A stretch of DNA of 43,383 nucleotides. It comes from Bacillota bacterium. GTDB lineage: Bacteria > Bacillota > Clostridia > Lachnospirales > Lachnospiraceae. A model generated the notes under the pieces. The model was not told the origin of the DNA, did no database searches, and saw only the letters and a list, made by a program, of their open reading frames with translations. The position numbers and the translations under genes are program-made. The stretch spans positions 1-43,383 of the forward strand of contig JAEZGK010000005.1 in the NCBI GenBank assembly GCA_023437365.1. Direction: 5' to 3'. Positions 34,571 through 42,229 of the stretch are shown here, in pieces; position 1 is the stretch's first letter; every line of letters begins with the position of its first letter.

Positions 34571-34576
34571 TCTTTC

Positions 34577-34605
34577 ATATTACCACACCTATTGTCCACT
34601 GTCAA
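34577..34605 (-). promoter_or_regulatory. Promoter of rpoBC
   Basis: TTGACA (34605-34600), exact 17-bp spacer, TAATAT (34582-34577). Shows that rpoBC can be transcribed independently of rplJL. Confidence 0.85.
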
Positions 34606-34656
34606 TATGAAATTTACCGATTATTTTGATTTTATGCAAACAAATATATACAATTT

Positions 34657-34690
34657 AAAAAAAGAAATCACCTAAGTGATTTCTTTTTTT
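34657..34690. terminator. Symmetrical bidirectional terminator upstream of rpoB
   Basis: GAAATCAC-CTAA-GTGATTTC with seven A on one side and seven T on the other; it stops transcription in both directions just before the rpoB promoter. Confidence 0.88.
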
Positions 34691-34818
34691 AACGAATAAA
34701 TTTTTGCAAAGCAAAAATTTATGAGTAGTCTGCTTCAACGAGCAATTTTCTGTAATGCGGAAAATCGTGAGACTGCAACGAATGAATTTCTGCGAAGCGT
34801 AAATTCATGAGTCTATAT
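34691..34818. repeat. Three tandem hairpin repeats (AACGA-stem-GAG)
   Basis: Units at 34691-34736, 34737-34776 and 34777-34818. Each starts AACGA, then an AT-rich stem-loop (first one 12 bp perfect around AAA; second and third less regular with a GNA-type loop) and ends in GAG followed by TCTGC or ACTGC. Stem sequences change while pairing is kept, a sign of selected structure or repeated insertion. Confidence 0.75.
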
Positions 34819-34838
34819 AAGCCCTAAGGGCTTTTTTT
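34819..34838 (+). terminator. Small terminator-like hairpin
   Basis: AAGCCC-TAA-GGGCTTTTTTT. The U-run is on the plus strand, yet no plus-strand gene is upstream, so it may belong to the repeat cluster beside it. Confidence 0.6.
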
Positions 34839-34863
34839 AATTTTAGCTGAAGGCAGCGCTCCT

Positions 34864-35151
34864 TTATCGCCCCTCTACTAAGATCGTATCACAAAGTGCA
34901 CCCTTTAGTCTGTGCTTTAACAATTCCTGATATTCTACCGAGTGATACCAGTTGTTGAAATCCTCCTTCGACGGGAAGCGAATAATTACAGTCTTAGAAT
35001 AATTCCAGCTTCCTTCCAGAAGCACCGGATGATCATCCACCGCAAGATATTCGCCGAGATATTTCTCGAACACCTCCTTACAGCCATCCAGATACTTCTG
35101 ATATTCCTGCTCGTCTTCTAATTTAATATTAGCGATAAAATATACGCTCAT
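34864..35151 (-). CDS. DUF1330-like small protein
   Basis: 95 residues of the dimeric alpha-beta barrel (ferredoxin-like) type: SVYFIANIKLEDEQEYQKYL, a VLLEGSWNYSKTVIIRFPSK core and FNNWYHSVEYQELLKHR, all typical of DUF1330/antibiotic-monooxygenase-like proteins. The biochemical role is unknown. The ribosome binding site GAAGGGAAG precedes the ATG. It stands between the unknown membrane protein and the terminators before rpoB. Confidence 0.8.
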   Translation of the reverse strand: MSVYFIANIKLEDEQEYQKYLDGCKEVFEKYLGEYLAVDDHPVLLEGSWNYSKTVIIRFPSKEDFNNWYHSVEYQELLKHRLKGALCDTILVEGR

Positions 35152-35185
35152 CCGGTTCTTCCCTTCTTTTGTTCTATATCATATT

Positions 35186-35248
35186 ATGTAGCCAAGTCAT
35201 ACTTCAATGTAGCCAAACCATACTTCAATGTAGCCAATGGTATACTTT
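35186..35248. repeat. Three tandem 21-bp repeats
   Basis: ATGTAGCCAA followed by a variable CATACTTCA tail, at 35186-35206, 35207-35227 and 35228-35248, immediately upstream of the DUF1330 gene. Next to it (35270-35355) is an AT-rich CTTAATTATT/TTATCCTTC microsatellite. Confidence 0.8.
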
Positions 35249-35357
35249 TTTATAATATGCCTTGTTCTTAATTATTCTTAATTATTCTTTACTATTCTTC
35301 ATATCCTTAATTCTCTTAACTGTTCTTAACTTTATCCTTCTTTATCCTTCTTTATCA

Positions 35358-36146
35358 CTATTTGTCTTTCTCGGTTCCTTTTTGCTGACTAGCTTCCCAG
35401 CTTTTCTGATGCTCTTTTATAACTTCAATCAGATTGTCAGAGGAAATCTTATTAGACGGAAAATCAAACAGATATATTCTTTCTCCCTCTGGGTCAGCCT
35501 TTTCCTCACCATCGATCAATGGCTCCTCAACCACCACCGTATATGTATCTATCGGAATGCTATTCTCCTCCATGATTTGCTTGAGTTCCAGTATTCTGGC
35601 ACTTAGAAATTCATAACTGGCATCATGACTCATAATATAAATTGTCAATCCAGCCGGCATCGGCGGGTTGGATACATCAAGAGGCATATCCAGCGTCAGA
35701 TGTTTTATATTCTGCTCCTCCTTCCCCAGATCAGCAAAGAGTATTGAGGTTTGATACGGAAATTCTTTCTGAAGGATTTGTTCTACCTTGTCACTGAATT
35801 CACGGCTCAAACGATCAAACGTATTGCCTCGTCCTATGACAAAGCTCTCATAGGTATCAAATATCTTACCCTTGACCCACGATACATCAAAATGTGTATC
35901 CGGACTGGTATTTGATTTTACATGTGATATGTATTCTTTAAACTTGAAGTTGTAACCAGCCTTCGGGACTTCTAATTCCATCTCCGGATAAGTTTCACTG
36001 ACATATGACCGAATTTTATTTGTTGCAATAGCTGCTGTAATCGGATTACCATAAAAGGCCATGATAAAGCTTGCAATAAAGCTTAAAAATAGCAGTAATA
36101 TTATGACGAGTATAATTGTTGACCAATGTATTCTTTTTCTTTGCAT
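35358..36146 (-). CDS. Membrane-anchored protein of unknown function
   Basis: 262 residues. A short basic N-terminus and one hydrophobic helix (STIILVIILLLFLSFIASFI, about 9-28), then an extracytoplasmic domain with no motif I recognise. It contains YPEMELEVPKAGYNFKFKEY and a lysine/glutamate-rich C-terminus. The overall layout resembles YfjL-like lipoprotein-free proteins of Firmicutes, but this is a weak comparison. GGGGGAG lies before the ATG. Stands alone between two stretches of repeats. Confidence 0.65.
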   Translation of the reverse strand: MQRKRIHWSTIILVIILLLFLSFIASFIMAFYGNPITAAIATNKIRSYVSETYPEMELEVPKAGYNFKFKEYISHVKSNTSPDTHFDVSWVKGKIFDTYESFVIGRGNTFDRLSREFSDKVEQILQKEFPYQTSILFADLGKEEQNIKHLTLDMPLDVSNPPMPAGLTIYIMSHDASYEFLSARILELKQIMEENSIPIDTYTVVVEEPLIDGEEKADPEGERIYLFDFPSNKISSDNLIEVIKEHQKSWEASQQKGTEKDK

Positions 36147-36299
36147 TCGATGCTCCCCCTAATGTAAAAGCCACCATGTTATTTCTGAACATATCAATGA
36201 AGGCTATGCTACCATTCAATTTAACCTATTTGTACACATTTGTAAACCCTGTTTCTCGTATCTTAACCTCCTCCTACTATCACCATAGCACAAAGATAG

Positions 36300-36325
36300 C
36301 CCGGGGTAATTTCGTTCACCCCGGG
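36300..36325. terminator. GC-rich terminator-like hairpin
   Basis: CCCGGGGT and ACCCCGGG arms around a 10-base loop, downstream of the alpha/beta hydrolase stop. U content after it is modest (CTATCTTTG on the minus strand). Confidence 0.6.
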
Positions 36326-36342
36326 TTGGTTTATTTACATTC

Positions 36343-37401
36343 TTATTTCGCTAGAAATCTATTTACAGCATCTATAAAAACCTCAGGCTTAAACCGATGG
36401 ATATCATGATTGCTTGATAATTCGATCAACTCGCAATCCCCAATCAGTTCCACCGCTTTTCTTGCCTGCTCATTCGAAGCTGCGGCCATGAGAATTCCAT
36501 CCTTTGAGTATTGATCCAGCGCATGTATGTAAACCGTGGGCTTATCAATATCACTCATCAGCTGTGTATGACTGATACCCGCATGCCAGCTATAATCATA
36601 AAAATGATCACCGAAGGTAAAGTCATATTCTTTAATATGAAGGAACATGAAATTGATTGACTCCGGCATAAAGAAAAACTCTACCGGTTTACCCGGATGC
36701 TTCTCGGAATATTTCTGGGCATAGTTTGCTAAGCCATCTACGGAGGAGCTCATATAAAGCTGTCCCCAGAGGCAATGTCTTAGGTAATAAGCCTCCCAGC
36801 ATTCCGATCTGTCAGAATTGATATAGTCATGTATGAGCTTATAGGTATCCCAGTAAGCAAAGGATTTTTGGAAATAATCCGGCTCAGTAGAAAATACCGG
36901 CGGATCCTCCAGCACTACTGACCTTACATATTCGCCACCGTATGCGGCAATATAAGATGCAATCAAAGCACCCGAAGAATGTCCGGAAACAACGGTCGGT
37001 TCATCAATTACCTCATTGATAAACCAAATCAAATCATCCCCAAGAACATTCAGATAGTATTTTGCTTCATCATGAGTGGAGCCACCATGTCCATAGCAAT
37101 CAACTGCAAATACATGCCAGTTTTTACTAAGCTTCGGTAAAACACTACAATAATCCTCCCATACACCGGTCTGTCCGTGAATTAAAAGCAGTGGTTCTCC
37201 GTTATCGGGTCCTTCCGCATAATTGATAATTGATCCATCTGCTAATGTTACTTGCTTTTCAGCAAATCCTGCCCTCAAAGTATTCTTATAATCTTCTTGC
37301 CAATAATGAGTACATCTGTAAACATAAATCCCAGCAGCAATCATGATCAAGGCAACGATACATAATAATATGATACCCAGCATCTTAAACCCCCTTCTCA
37401 T
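36343..37401 (-). CDS. Membrane-anchored alpha/beta hydrolase
   Basis: 352 residues. A single N-terminal hydrophobic helix (about 5-28) anchors the protein, then an alpha/beta-hydrolase fold: oxyanion region LLLIHGQTGVWEDY, nucleophile elbow SGHSSGA with catalytic serine, and a late HDIHRF histidine. The substrate is unknown; esterases and haloalkane-type enzymes share this pattern. The track of the frame starts at a TTG (37407), but AGGAAGGA six bases before the ATG at 37401 makes that the start. Confidence 0.83.
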   Translation of the reverse strand: MRRGFKMLGIILLCIVALIMIAAGIYVYRCTHYWQEDYKNTLRAGFAEKQVTLADGSIINYAEGPDNGEPLLLIHGQTGVWEDYCSVLPKLSKNWHVFAVDCYGHGGSTHDEAKYYLNVLGDDLIWFINEVIDEPTVVSGHSSGALIASYIAAYGGEYVRSVVLEDPPVFSTEPDYFQKSFAYWDTYKLIHDYINSDRSECWEAYYLRHCLWGQLYMSSSVDGLANYAQKYSEKHPGKPVEFFFMPESINFMFLHIKEYDFTFGDHFYDYSWHAGISHTQLMSDIDKPTVYIHALDQYSKDGILMAAASNEQARKAVELIGDCELIELSSNHDIHRFKPEVFIDAVNRFLAK

Positions 37402-37407
37402 ATTCAA

Positions 37408-37470
37408 TCCTTCCTGTCCTTCCTGTCCTTCATATCTTTTATATCTCTCTCATATTTTTCATATCTTTCA
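37408..37470. repeat. Short pyrimidine-rich microsatellite
   Basis: TCCTTCCTG repeated at a nine-base period, passing into CATATCTTTTATATC-type repeats directly upstream of the hydrolase start. The rest of the gap to 37580 shows no gene. Confidence 0.6.
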
Positions 37471-37589
37471 TATTATTGTAACAGATGGTTGCATATATTT
37501 CTATCAACCAAGTCTACCATAATTGGATAAGAAATGTTATTTTTCGTTGCCTTTCTGCCTCCTCACCGGATTAGACGCACAAGTTTGTC

Positions 37590-37618
37590 TTAACAGCTGA
37601 TGGGCAGCATGTTATAAT
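37590..37618 (+). promoter_or_regulatory. Promoter of the HxlR regulator gene
   Basis: TTAACA (37590-37595), 17-bp spacer, perfect TATAAT (37613-37618). Confidence 0.7.
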
Positions 37619-37747
37619 CTATGATAAGTTAGGAAGCACACCTATCAAAAGTAAGATAATGAATATGAAAAATCAAAGAATTTTCAATCTACTAATTTAT
37701 ACTGTCGCACAAATTAACGGGTTTGAGGTAGAACGGAGGAGTAAAGA

Positions 37748-38110
37748 GTGAAAATAAGAGAGGATTACACCTGTCCACTGGAAATCGTGCACGATATCAT
37801 AAAAGGTAAATGGAAGTCCATTATCATCTTTCAACTTCAATACGGACCGACCTCTTTATCGAAGTTGGAGCATGCTATCGCAGGTATTAATCAGAAAATG
37901 CTTCTACTGCAATTAAGGGAGCTGCAGGATTTCGGTATTGTTGCAAAAAACACCTATGAAGGCTATCCTCTGCGTGTGGAATATTATCTTACTGAGGGAA
38001 GGGGTCTGAAAATATTAAGCGCTATATTGATCCTGCAGAGAATAGGTGTAGAATATCTCGTGGAACACGGTATGACAGAGGTGCTCGACAGAAAGGGAAT
38101 TACATATTGA
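37748..38110 (+). CDS. HxlR family (DUF24) transcriptional regulator
   Basis: 120 residues. CPLEIVHDIIKGKWKSIIIFQL is the HxlR N-terminus with the conserved cysteine (Cys9) that in several family members senses quinones or oxidants; the winged helix continues through GINQKMLLLQLRELQDFGIV and EYYLTEGRGLKIL. It starts with GTG, eight bases after GGAGG. It lies just upstream of the cysteine hydrolase, which it may control. Confidence 0.9.
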   Translation: MKIREDYTCPLEIVHDIIKGKWKSIIIFQLQYGPTSLSKLEHAIAGINQKMLLLQLRELQDFGIVAKNTYEGYPLRVEYYLTEGRGLKILSAILILQRIGVEYLVEHGMTEVLDRKGITY

Positions 38111-38170
38111 TGGTAGGAAGCACATAATAGACAGGAGCATAAGCATCAAATGAAGAATACACACAAAAAA

Positions 38171-38207
38171 GTGGGTAATTTACCTCTATACTTTCTAGGG
38201 ATATAAT
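38171..38207 (+). promoter_or_regulatory. Promoter and possible operator of the cysteine hydrolase gene
   Basis: TTTACC (38179-38184), 17-bp spacer, TATAAT (38202-38207). The -35 is part of a palindrome GGTAATTTACC, a possible HxlR site. Confidence 0.5.
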
Positions 38208-38261
38208 CAGTTCATAGTAAACCCTAAATTAAAGAACCTAAAAGATTTATGGAGGAATGAT

Positions 38262-38822
38262 ATGAAAAGTGCTCTTGTAATGATTGACATCCAAAATGAG
38301 TATTTTCCGGGCGGAGCCTGTGAGCTATTTCAACCGGAGCAGGCAGCAGCCAAAGCGAAGCTTATCCTGGAATATTTCAGGAAACATGATATGCCGGTAT
38401 GCCACATACAGCATATCAGTAACTATCCTGGCGCAGCAACATATTTAGAGGGAAGCAGAGGTGCCCAAATCCATTCGGCGGTGGCACCAATAGAAAATGA
38501 GAAGGTATTCATAAAGCATGCTCCCAGCTCCTTCTTTCAGACCGGGCTGGCTGATGCTCTGTTGAAGCAGGAGATCAATAACCTTATTGTATGCGGAATG
38601 ATGAGCCACATGTGTGTTGATACAACTGTCAGGGCGGCTAAGGATTATGGTTTTACAGTATCAGTAATCGATGATGCTGTTACCACTATGGATTTAACCA
38701 GAAATGGAAGCATTATCCCTGCACAGACTGTGCATGATGTGATGATGGCTTCCTTAAGCGGTGTATTTGCAAAGGTAATCTCTGCAGACGAATTTTTAAA
38801 CAACACAAAAGAATATCTTTAA
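38262..38822 (+). CDS. Cysteine hydrolase (isochorismatase family)
   Basis: 186 residues. Catalytic triad visible as Asp9 (ALVMIDIQNEYF), Lys85 (FIKHAPSSFF) and Cys118 (CGMMSHMCVDTTVRAA). Members hydrolyse amides such as nicotinamide, biuret or N-carbamoyl compounds, or isochorismate; the substrate here is open. The ATG follows TGGAGGAATGAT. Paired with the HxlR regulator upstream. Ends 124 bases from the convergent rplL stop. Confidence 0.88.
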   Translation: MKSALVMIDIQNEYFPGGACELFQPEQAAAKAKLILEYFRKHDMPVCHIQHISNYPGAATYLEGSRGAQIHSAVAPIENEKVFIKHAPSSFFQTGLADALLKQEINNLIVCGMMSHMCVDTTVRAAKDYGFTVSVIDDAVTTMDLTRNGSIIPAQTVHDVMMASLSGVFAKVISADEFLNNTKEYL

Positions 38823-38845
38823 GCTCGATGAAGAACTTCATCAAA

Positions 38846-38935
38846 AAAGGGCTGTTGCAAAACACTTTGATAGCAAGAGTAAGGATACAAGATCCCTACT
38901 CGTTACTATTCAAGGAGTTTTACAACAGCCCCTTT
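38846..38935. terminator. Long bidirectional hairpin between the cysteine hydrolase and rplL
   Basis: Outer arms GGGCTGTTG and CAACAGCCC with GCAAAAC/GTTTTAC continuing, then a long imperfect inner stem (GAGTAAGGAT with ATCCCTACTC). Preceded by A-run and followed by CTTTATTCTTTT, so it can stop transcription both ways. Confidence 0.75.
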
Positions 38936-38945
38936 ATTCTTTTCT

Positions 38946-39311
38946 TTACTTTAAGGTAACCTTAGCGCCTTCTGCTTCTAACTTAGCCTTAAGATCATCT
39001 GCTTCTGCCTTGCTTGCGCCTTCCTTAACTACCTTAGGAGCTGCATCTACAAGATCCTTAGCTTCCTTTAAGCCTAAACCGGTTACTTCACGAACAACCT
39101 TGATAACCTTAACCTTGTTTGCACCAGCCTCAGTTAACTCAACGTTGAACTCTGTCTTCTCTTCCTCTTCAGCTGCTGCAGGGCCTGCTGCTGCTACTAC
39201 AACACCTGCTGCTGCGGATACACCAAATTCTTCTTCACATGCTTTTACTAAATCATTTAATTCTAAAACAGTAAGGCCCTTAATTGCCTCGATAAATTCC
39301 TGAGTTGTCAT
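38946..39311 (-). CDS. rplL: 50S ribosomal protein L7/L12
   Basis: 121 residues: N-terminal dimer domain (TTQEFIEAIKGLTVLELNDLV), an Ala-rich hinge (VVVAAAGPAAAEEEEK) and the C-terminal factor-binding domain with VKVIKVVREVTGLGLKEAKDLV. It forms the ribosomal stalk on L10. Follows rplJ; the hairpin after it separates it from rpoB-side genes. Confidence 0.98.
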   Translation of the reverse strand: MTTQEFIEAIKGLTVLELNDLVKACEEEFGVSAAAGVVVAAAGPAAAEEEEKTEFNVELTEAGANKVKVIKVVREVTGLGLKEAKDLVDAAPKVVKEGASKAEADDLKAKLEAEGAKVTLK

Positions 39312-39379
39312 TTTAATTTACCTCCATTAATTTTATTGTTAATTCGTTATTCAATTCAATACTTCTTATCACTTACAAC

Positions 39380-39403
39380 TTAACTTGCTTCTCTGCGATT
39401 TGT
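39380..39403 (-). repeat. Decayed copy of the rplJ 3' end
   Basis: The plus sequence at 39380-39403 repeats the last codons of rplJ (39436-39460): CAAATCGCAGAGAAGCAAG against CAGATCGCAGAGAAGCAGG, in the rplJ-rplL spacer. Confidence 0.5.
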
Positions 39404-39435
39404 GAGACAAATTGCTTCACAGTCAACTGCTTTTA

Positions 39436-39921
39436 TTAAGCCTGCTTCTCTGCGATCTGTTTGATGACACGAGCAAAGTTTGTAATAGGTGACTGTAAGC
39501 TTCCAAGTAACTTGGAAATAAGAACTTCTCTTGAAGGAATGGTTGCGATAACCTGAATTCCCTTTGCGTCATAGTAAGTTCCTTCAACAACACCTGCCTT
39601 AAACTCTAAGTTAGGCATTGCCTTTGTACAATCGTTCAGAATTCTTGCCGGAGAAGTTGCATCCTCCAAGCCAAATGCTACTGCTGTAGGACCGTTTAAG
39701 TCTTTTGCAAGTGCTTCGAATTCTGTACCCTTAAATGCAAAGTTAAGCATTGTGTTCTTATAAACCTTGTATACGACACCGGCTTCTCTTAATTTCTTAC
39801 GAAGCTCTGTATCCTGAGCAACGGTTAAGCCACGATAGTCAACCAAAACGGCTGCTTTAGCAGTAGCTACATAACCCTTAATCTCTTCAACAATAGGTTG
39901 TTTCTGTTCAACTTTTGCCAT
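39436..39921 (-). CDS. rplJ: 50S ribosomal protein L10
   Basis: 161 residues beginning MAKVEQKQPIVEEIKGYVAT, then AVLVDYRGLTVAQDTELRKKLREAG typical of L10. It carries the L7/L12 dimers on its C-terminal helix and represses its own synthesis through the L10 leader. The frame extends to 39948, but AAAGGAGGTGTACGTA before the ATG at 39921 and the family start decide it. Preceded by the L10 leader and promoter. Confidence 0.98.
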   Translation of the reverse strand: MAKVEQKQPIVEEIKGYVATAKAAVLVDYRGLTVAQDTELRKKLREAGVVYKVYKNTMLNFAFKGTEFEALAKDLNGPTAVAFGLEDATSPARILNDCTKAMPNLEFKAGVVEGTYYDAKGIQVIATIPSREVLISKLLGSLQSPITNFARVIKQIAEKQA

Positions 39922-39993
39922 TACGTACACCTCCTTTATTAATTTCAAACCATATTCAAAAATGTCAGCTTCACAGACATTTTGTGAATCATG

Positions 39994-40027
39994 TAAAAAA
40001 ACCTCTTTCTGTCGAGACAGAAAGAGG
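39994..40027 (-). terminator. Attenuator of rplJL
   Basis: CCTCTTTCTGTC-TC-GACAGAAAGAGG followed by seven Us on the minus strand, inside the leader RNA. In L10 leaders, binding of the L10-L12 complex controls read-through of this kind of hairpin. Confidence 0.88.
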
Positions 40028-40118
40028 CGTTTATTAAATCATTACGATTAAATCAACGTTTCCTCGGTAGGCGTTCACACCTTATGCCTTACGGCACCTA
40101 CTGTCTTCGGCAGTTTCG
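40028..40118 (-). ncRNA. Ribosomal protein L10 leader
   Basis: The minus strand shows CTGCCGAAGACAGTAGGTGC and CCTACCGAGGAA, the conserved core of the L10 leader motif, between the promoter and the attenuator. Confidence 0.85.
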
Positions 40119-40124
40119 ATAAAG

Positions 40125-40154
40125 ATTATAGCATGGACATTTAGTATATGTCAA
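40125..40154 (-). promoter_or_regulatory. Promoter of rplJL
   Basis: TTGACA (40154-40149), 18-bp spacer, TATAAT (40130-40125). Confidence 0.87.
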
Positions 40155-40219
40155 CCCTAAAATCCAATTTTATTAAATTACCTGCATGCTCCTCATCGAA
40201 CCAGAAGGAAACAAGCTGA

Positions 40220-40912
40220 TTAACTTAACTTCGCTGTGTTCAGCTTTACGCCGGGACCCATGGTGGAAGCCAGTGTAACACTTCTTAAATACTGTCCCTT
40301 TGCTGCGGAGGGTTTAGCCTTAATAACAGCTCCGATTAAGGTCTGGAAGTTATCATTTAACTGCGCCTCGGTAAAGGAAGCTTTTCCAAGCGGAACATGG
40401 ATAATGTTAGTCTTATCAAGTCTGTATTCGATCTTACCGGCTTTGATATCATTGACAGCCTTAGTAACATCCATAGTTACAGTACCAGCCTTCGGGTTAG
40501 GCATTAAACCCTTGGGACCAAGTACACGACCCAAACGACCAACAACACCCATCATGTCGGGGGTTGCTACTACTACATCAAATTCAAACCAGTTTTCATT
40601 CTGGATCTTAGGTACTAAATCATCTGCTCCAACATAATCAGCGCCTGCTGCTAATGCTTCATTTGCCTTATCGCCCTTAGCAAATACGAGTACACGTACA
40701 GTCTTACCGGTTCCGTGAGGTAATACTACCGCACCACGAACCTGCTGATCAGCGTGACGTCCGTCAACACCCAGTCTGATGTGCGCTTCGATGGTCTCAT
40801 CGAACTTAGCAACAGCTGCTTTCTTTACAAGGCCAATTGCTTCTGCTGCATCGTACTGAACTGATCTGTCGATTAACTTTGCAGAATCTTGATATTTCTT
40901 TCCTCTTTTCAT
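40220..40912 (-). CDS. rplA: 50S ribosomal protein L1
   Basis: 230 residues beginning MKRGKKYQDSAKLIDRSVQY, with VVATPDMMGVVGRLGRVLGPKGLMPNPKAGTV (signature in the middle domain). L1 forms the mobile stalk that moves tRNA out of the E site and can repress its own operon. The ATG follows TAGGAGG. 221 bases after rplK with a structured spacer. Confidence 0.98.
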   Translation of the reverse strand: MKRGKKYQDSAKLIDRSVQYDAAEAIGLVKKAAVAKFDETIEAHIRLGVDGRHADQQVRGAVVLPHGTGKTVRVLVFAKGDKANEALAAGADYVGADDLVPKIQNENWFEFDVVVATPDMMGVVGRLGRVLGPKGLMPNPKAGTVTMDVTKAVNDIKAGKIEYRLDKTNIIHVPLGKASFTEAQLNDNFQTLIGAVIKAKPSAAKGQYLRSVTLASTMGPGVKLNTAKLS

Positions 40913-40947
40913 TCTATAAACCTCCTAGTGGTTTTATCGGAGAAAAC

Positions 40948-41070
40948 GAATTCCTGTGGACTTCGTCGGTAAATATAATCACGTCATATTTACGGACATC
41001 GAATTCTCAGGGTTCCGTTAAGCGAATTCGAATGTATCGAATTTGCCTGCTGAACATATTCACCGTTCAG
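40948..41070 (-). other. Structured spacer upstream of rplA
   Basis: Contains GTAAATAT/ATATTTAC (40969-40993) enclosed by two GAATTC boxes (40948-40953, 41001-41006), and GCTGAAC/GTTCAGC (41048-41070). A candidate site for L1 autoregulation, unproven. Confidence 0.45.
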
Positions 41071-41133
41071 CATATCCTCCCACGTTATTAGATTCTCAAT
41101 CGCACAGTCTCTTTCAACCATGCTGTCATATTC

Positions 41134-41559
41134 TTATTCTTCTACTGTTACGCCCATGCTTCTTGCGGTTCCTGCGATCATGCTCATCGCTGCTTCTACG
41201 CTAGCTGCATTTAAATCGGGCATCTTAAGCTCTGCGATCTTTCTTAACTCTGCTTTAGAGAGCTTTGCTACCTTAGTCTTGTTAGGAACTGCAGAACCGG
41301 ACTTCAGATTAAGGGATTTCTTAATTAATACTGCTGCCGGAGGAGTCTTTGTTACGAAGCTGAAGCTTCTGTCAGCATAAACTGTAATAACTACGGGTGT
41401 AATGATACCATCCTGATCTGCTGTTCTTGCATTAAATTCTTTTGTAAACTGAACGATGTTTACACCATGCTGACCAAGCGCGGGACCTACCGGGGGAGCC
41501 GGTGTAGCCTTGCCAGCTGGAATCTGTAATTTGATATAACCTGTAACTTTTTTTGCCAT
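41134..41559 (-). CDS. rplK: 50S ribosomal protein L11
   Basis: 141 residues: AKKVTGYIKLQIPAGKATPAPPVGPALGQHGVNI is the classic thiostrepton-site N-terminal domain, and GTARSMGVTVEE the C-terminus. L11 forms the GTPase-associated centre with 23S rRNA and is the target region of RelA activation. AGGAGGT precedes the ATG. Between nusG and rplA. Confidence 0.98.
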   Translation of the reverse strand: MAKKVTGYIKLQIPAGKATPAPPVGPALGQHGVNIVQFTKEFNARTADQDGIITPVVITVYADRSFSFVTKTPPAAVLIKKSLNLKSGSAVPNKTKVAKLSKAELRKIAELKMPDLNAASVEAAMSMIAGTARSMGVTVEE

Positions 41560-41579
41560 AATAGCATACCTCCTGATAA

Positions 41580-41695
41580 ATGTGGTGTTTGCGGGAATTT
41601 CCCTCCCACGGTAACGAACTGTAAGCCGAATAACATGCCTGCTTACTGTTAGCGGCTTCCAAGCCGACTAACCTTGATGGCTGTAATGCCCATCA
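41580..41695 (-). other. Hairpin-rich spacer between nusG and rplK
   Basis: Three stems on the minus strand: GATGG/CCATC, CGGCTT-GG-AAGCCG inside GTTAG/CTAAC, and GGGAA/TTCCC. A candidate leader for rplK; no known family recognised. Confidence 0.4.
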
Positions 41696-41697
41696 AT

Positions 41698-42219
41698 TCA
41701 TCTGCGAACCTTTACATCTCCGAAACCAATCTCAACGGGGGTTTCTCTTCCGAACATATCCACGCTGATTGTAACAATCTGCTTATTTGTATTGATCTGT
41801 TTGATTACACCTGTCGTGTTCTCCCATACACCGGAAGTAACGGTAACAGCATCACCAATTTCAAAATCAACGGATACTTCATCGGATTTAATTCCCATGC
41901 TGCGCATCTCAAAGTCCGACAACGGAACCGGCTGCTTAGAGTCGGGGCCAACGAAGCCTGTTACACCTCTGGTATTACGTACCACATACCATACGTCATC
42001 ATTCATGACCATATGAAGGAGTACATATCCGGGGAACATCTTCTTCTGTACGCGTTTCTTAACACCGTTTTTCACTTCGATGACATCCTGCATAGGTACA
42101 GACACTTCCAAAATCTGATCCTGCAGTTTTCTGTTTTCAATTGTTTTTTCAATGTTTGCCTTTACTTTGTTCTCATACCCTGAATAGGTGTGAACAACGT
42201 ACCAATTAGCCTCTGACAT
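41698..42219 (-). CDS. nusG: Transcription termination/antitermination factor NusG
   Basis: 173 residues. NGN domain from ANWYVVHTYSGYENKVKANIEKT with PGYVLLHMVMNDDVWYVVRNTRGVTGFVG, then a KOW domain (FEIGDAVTVTSGVWENTTGVIKQIN, about 118-145). It binds the clamp helices of beta' and couples transcription to translation or pausing. AAGGGTGAGG precedes the ATG, and it begins ten bases after secE. Confidence 0.97.
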   Translation of the reverse strand: MSEANWYVVHTYSGYENKVKANIEKTIENRKLQDQILEVSVPMQDVIEVKNGVKKRVQKKMFPGYVLLHMVMNDDVWYVVRNTRGVTGFVGPDSKQPVPLSDFEMRSMGIKSDEVSVDFEIGDAVTVTSGVWENTTGVIKQINTNKQIVTISVDMFGRETPVEIGFGDVKVRR

Positions 42220-42229
42220 ATCCTCACCC

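Noticed and set aside
34819..34838. Terminator of the DUF1330 gene
   Set aside because: Its U-run is on the plus strand; the symmetrical hairpin at 34657-34690 fits better for the minus-strand transcript.
41674..42183. 169-residue plus-strand frame opposite nusG
   Set aside because: Shadow of nusG; no recognisable domain.
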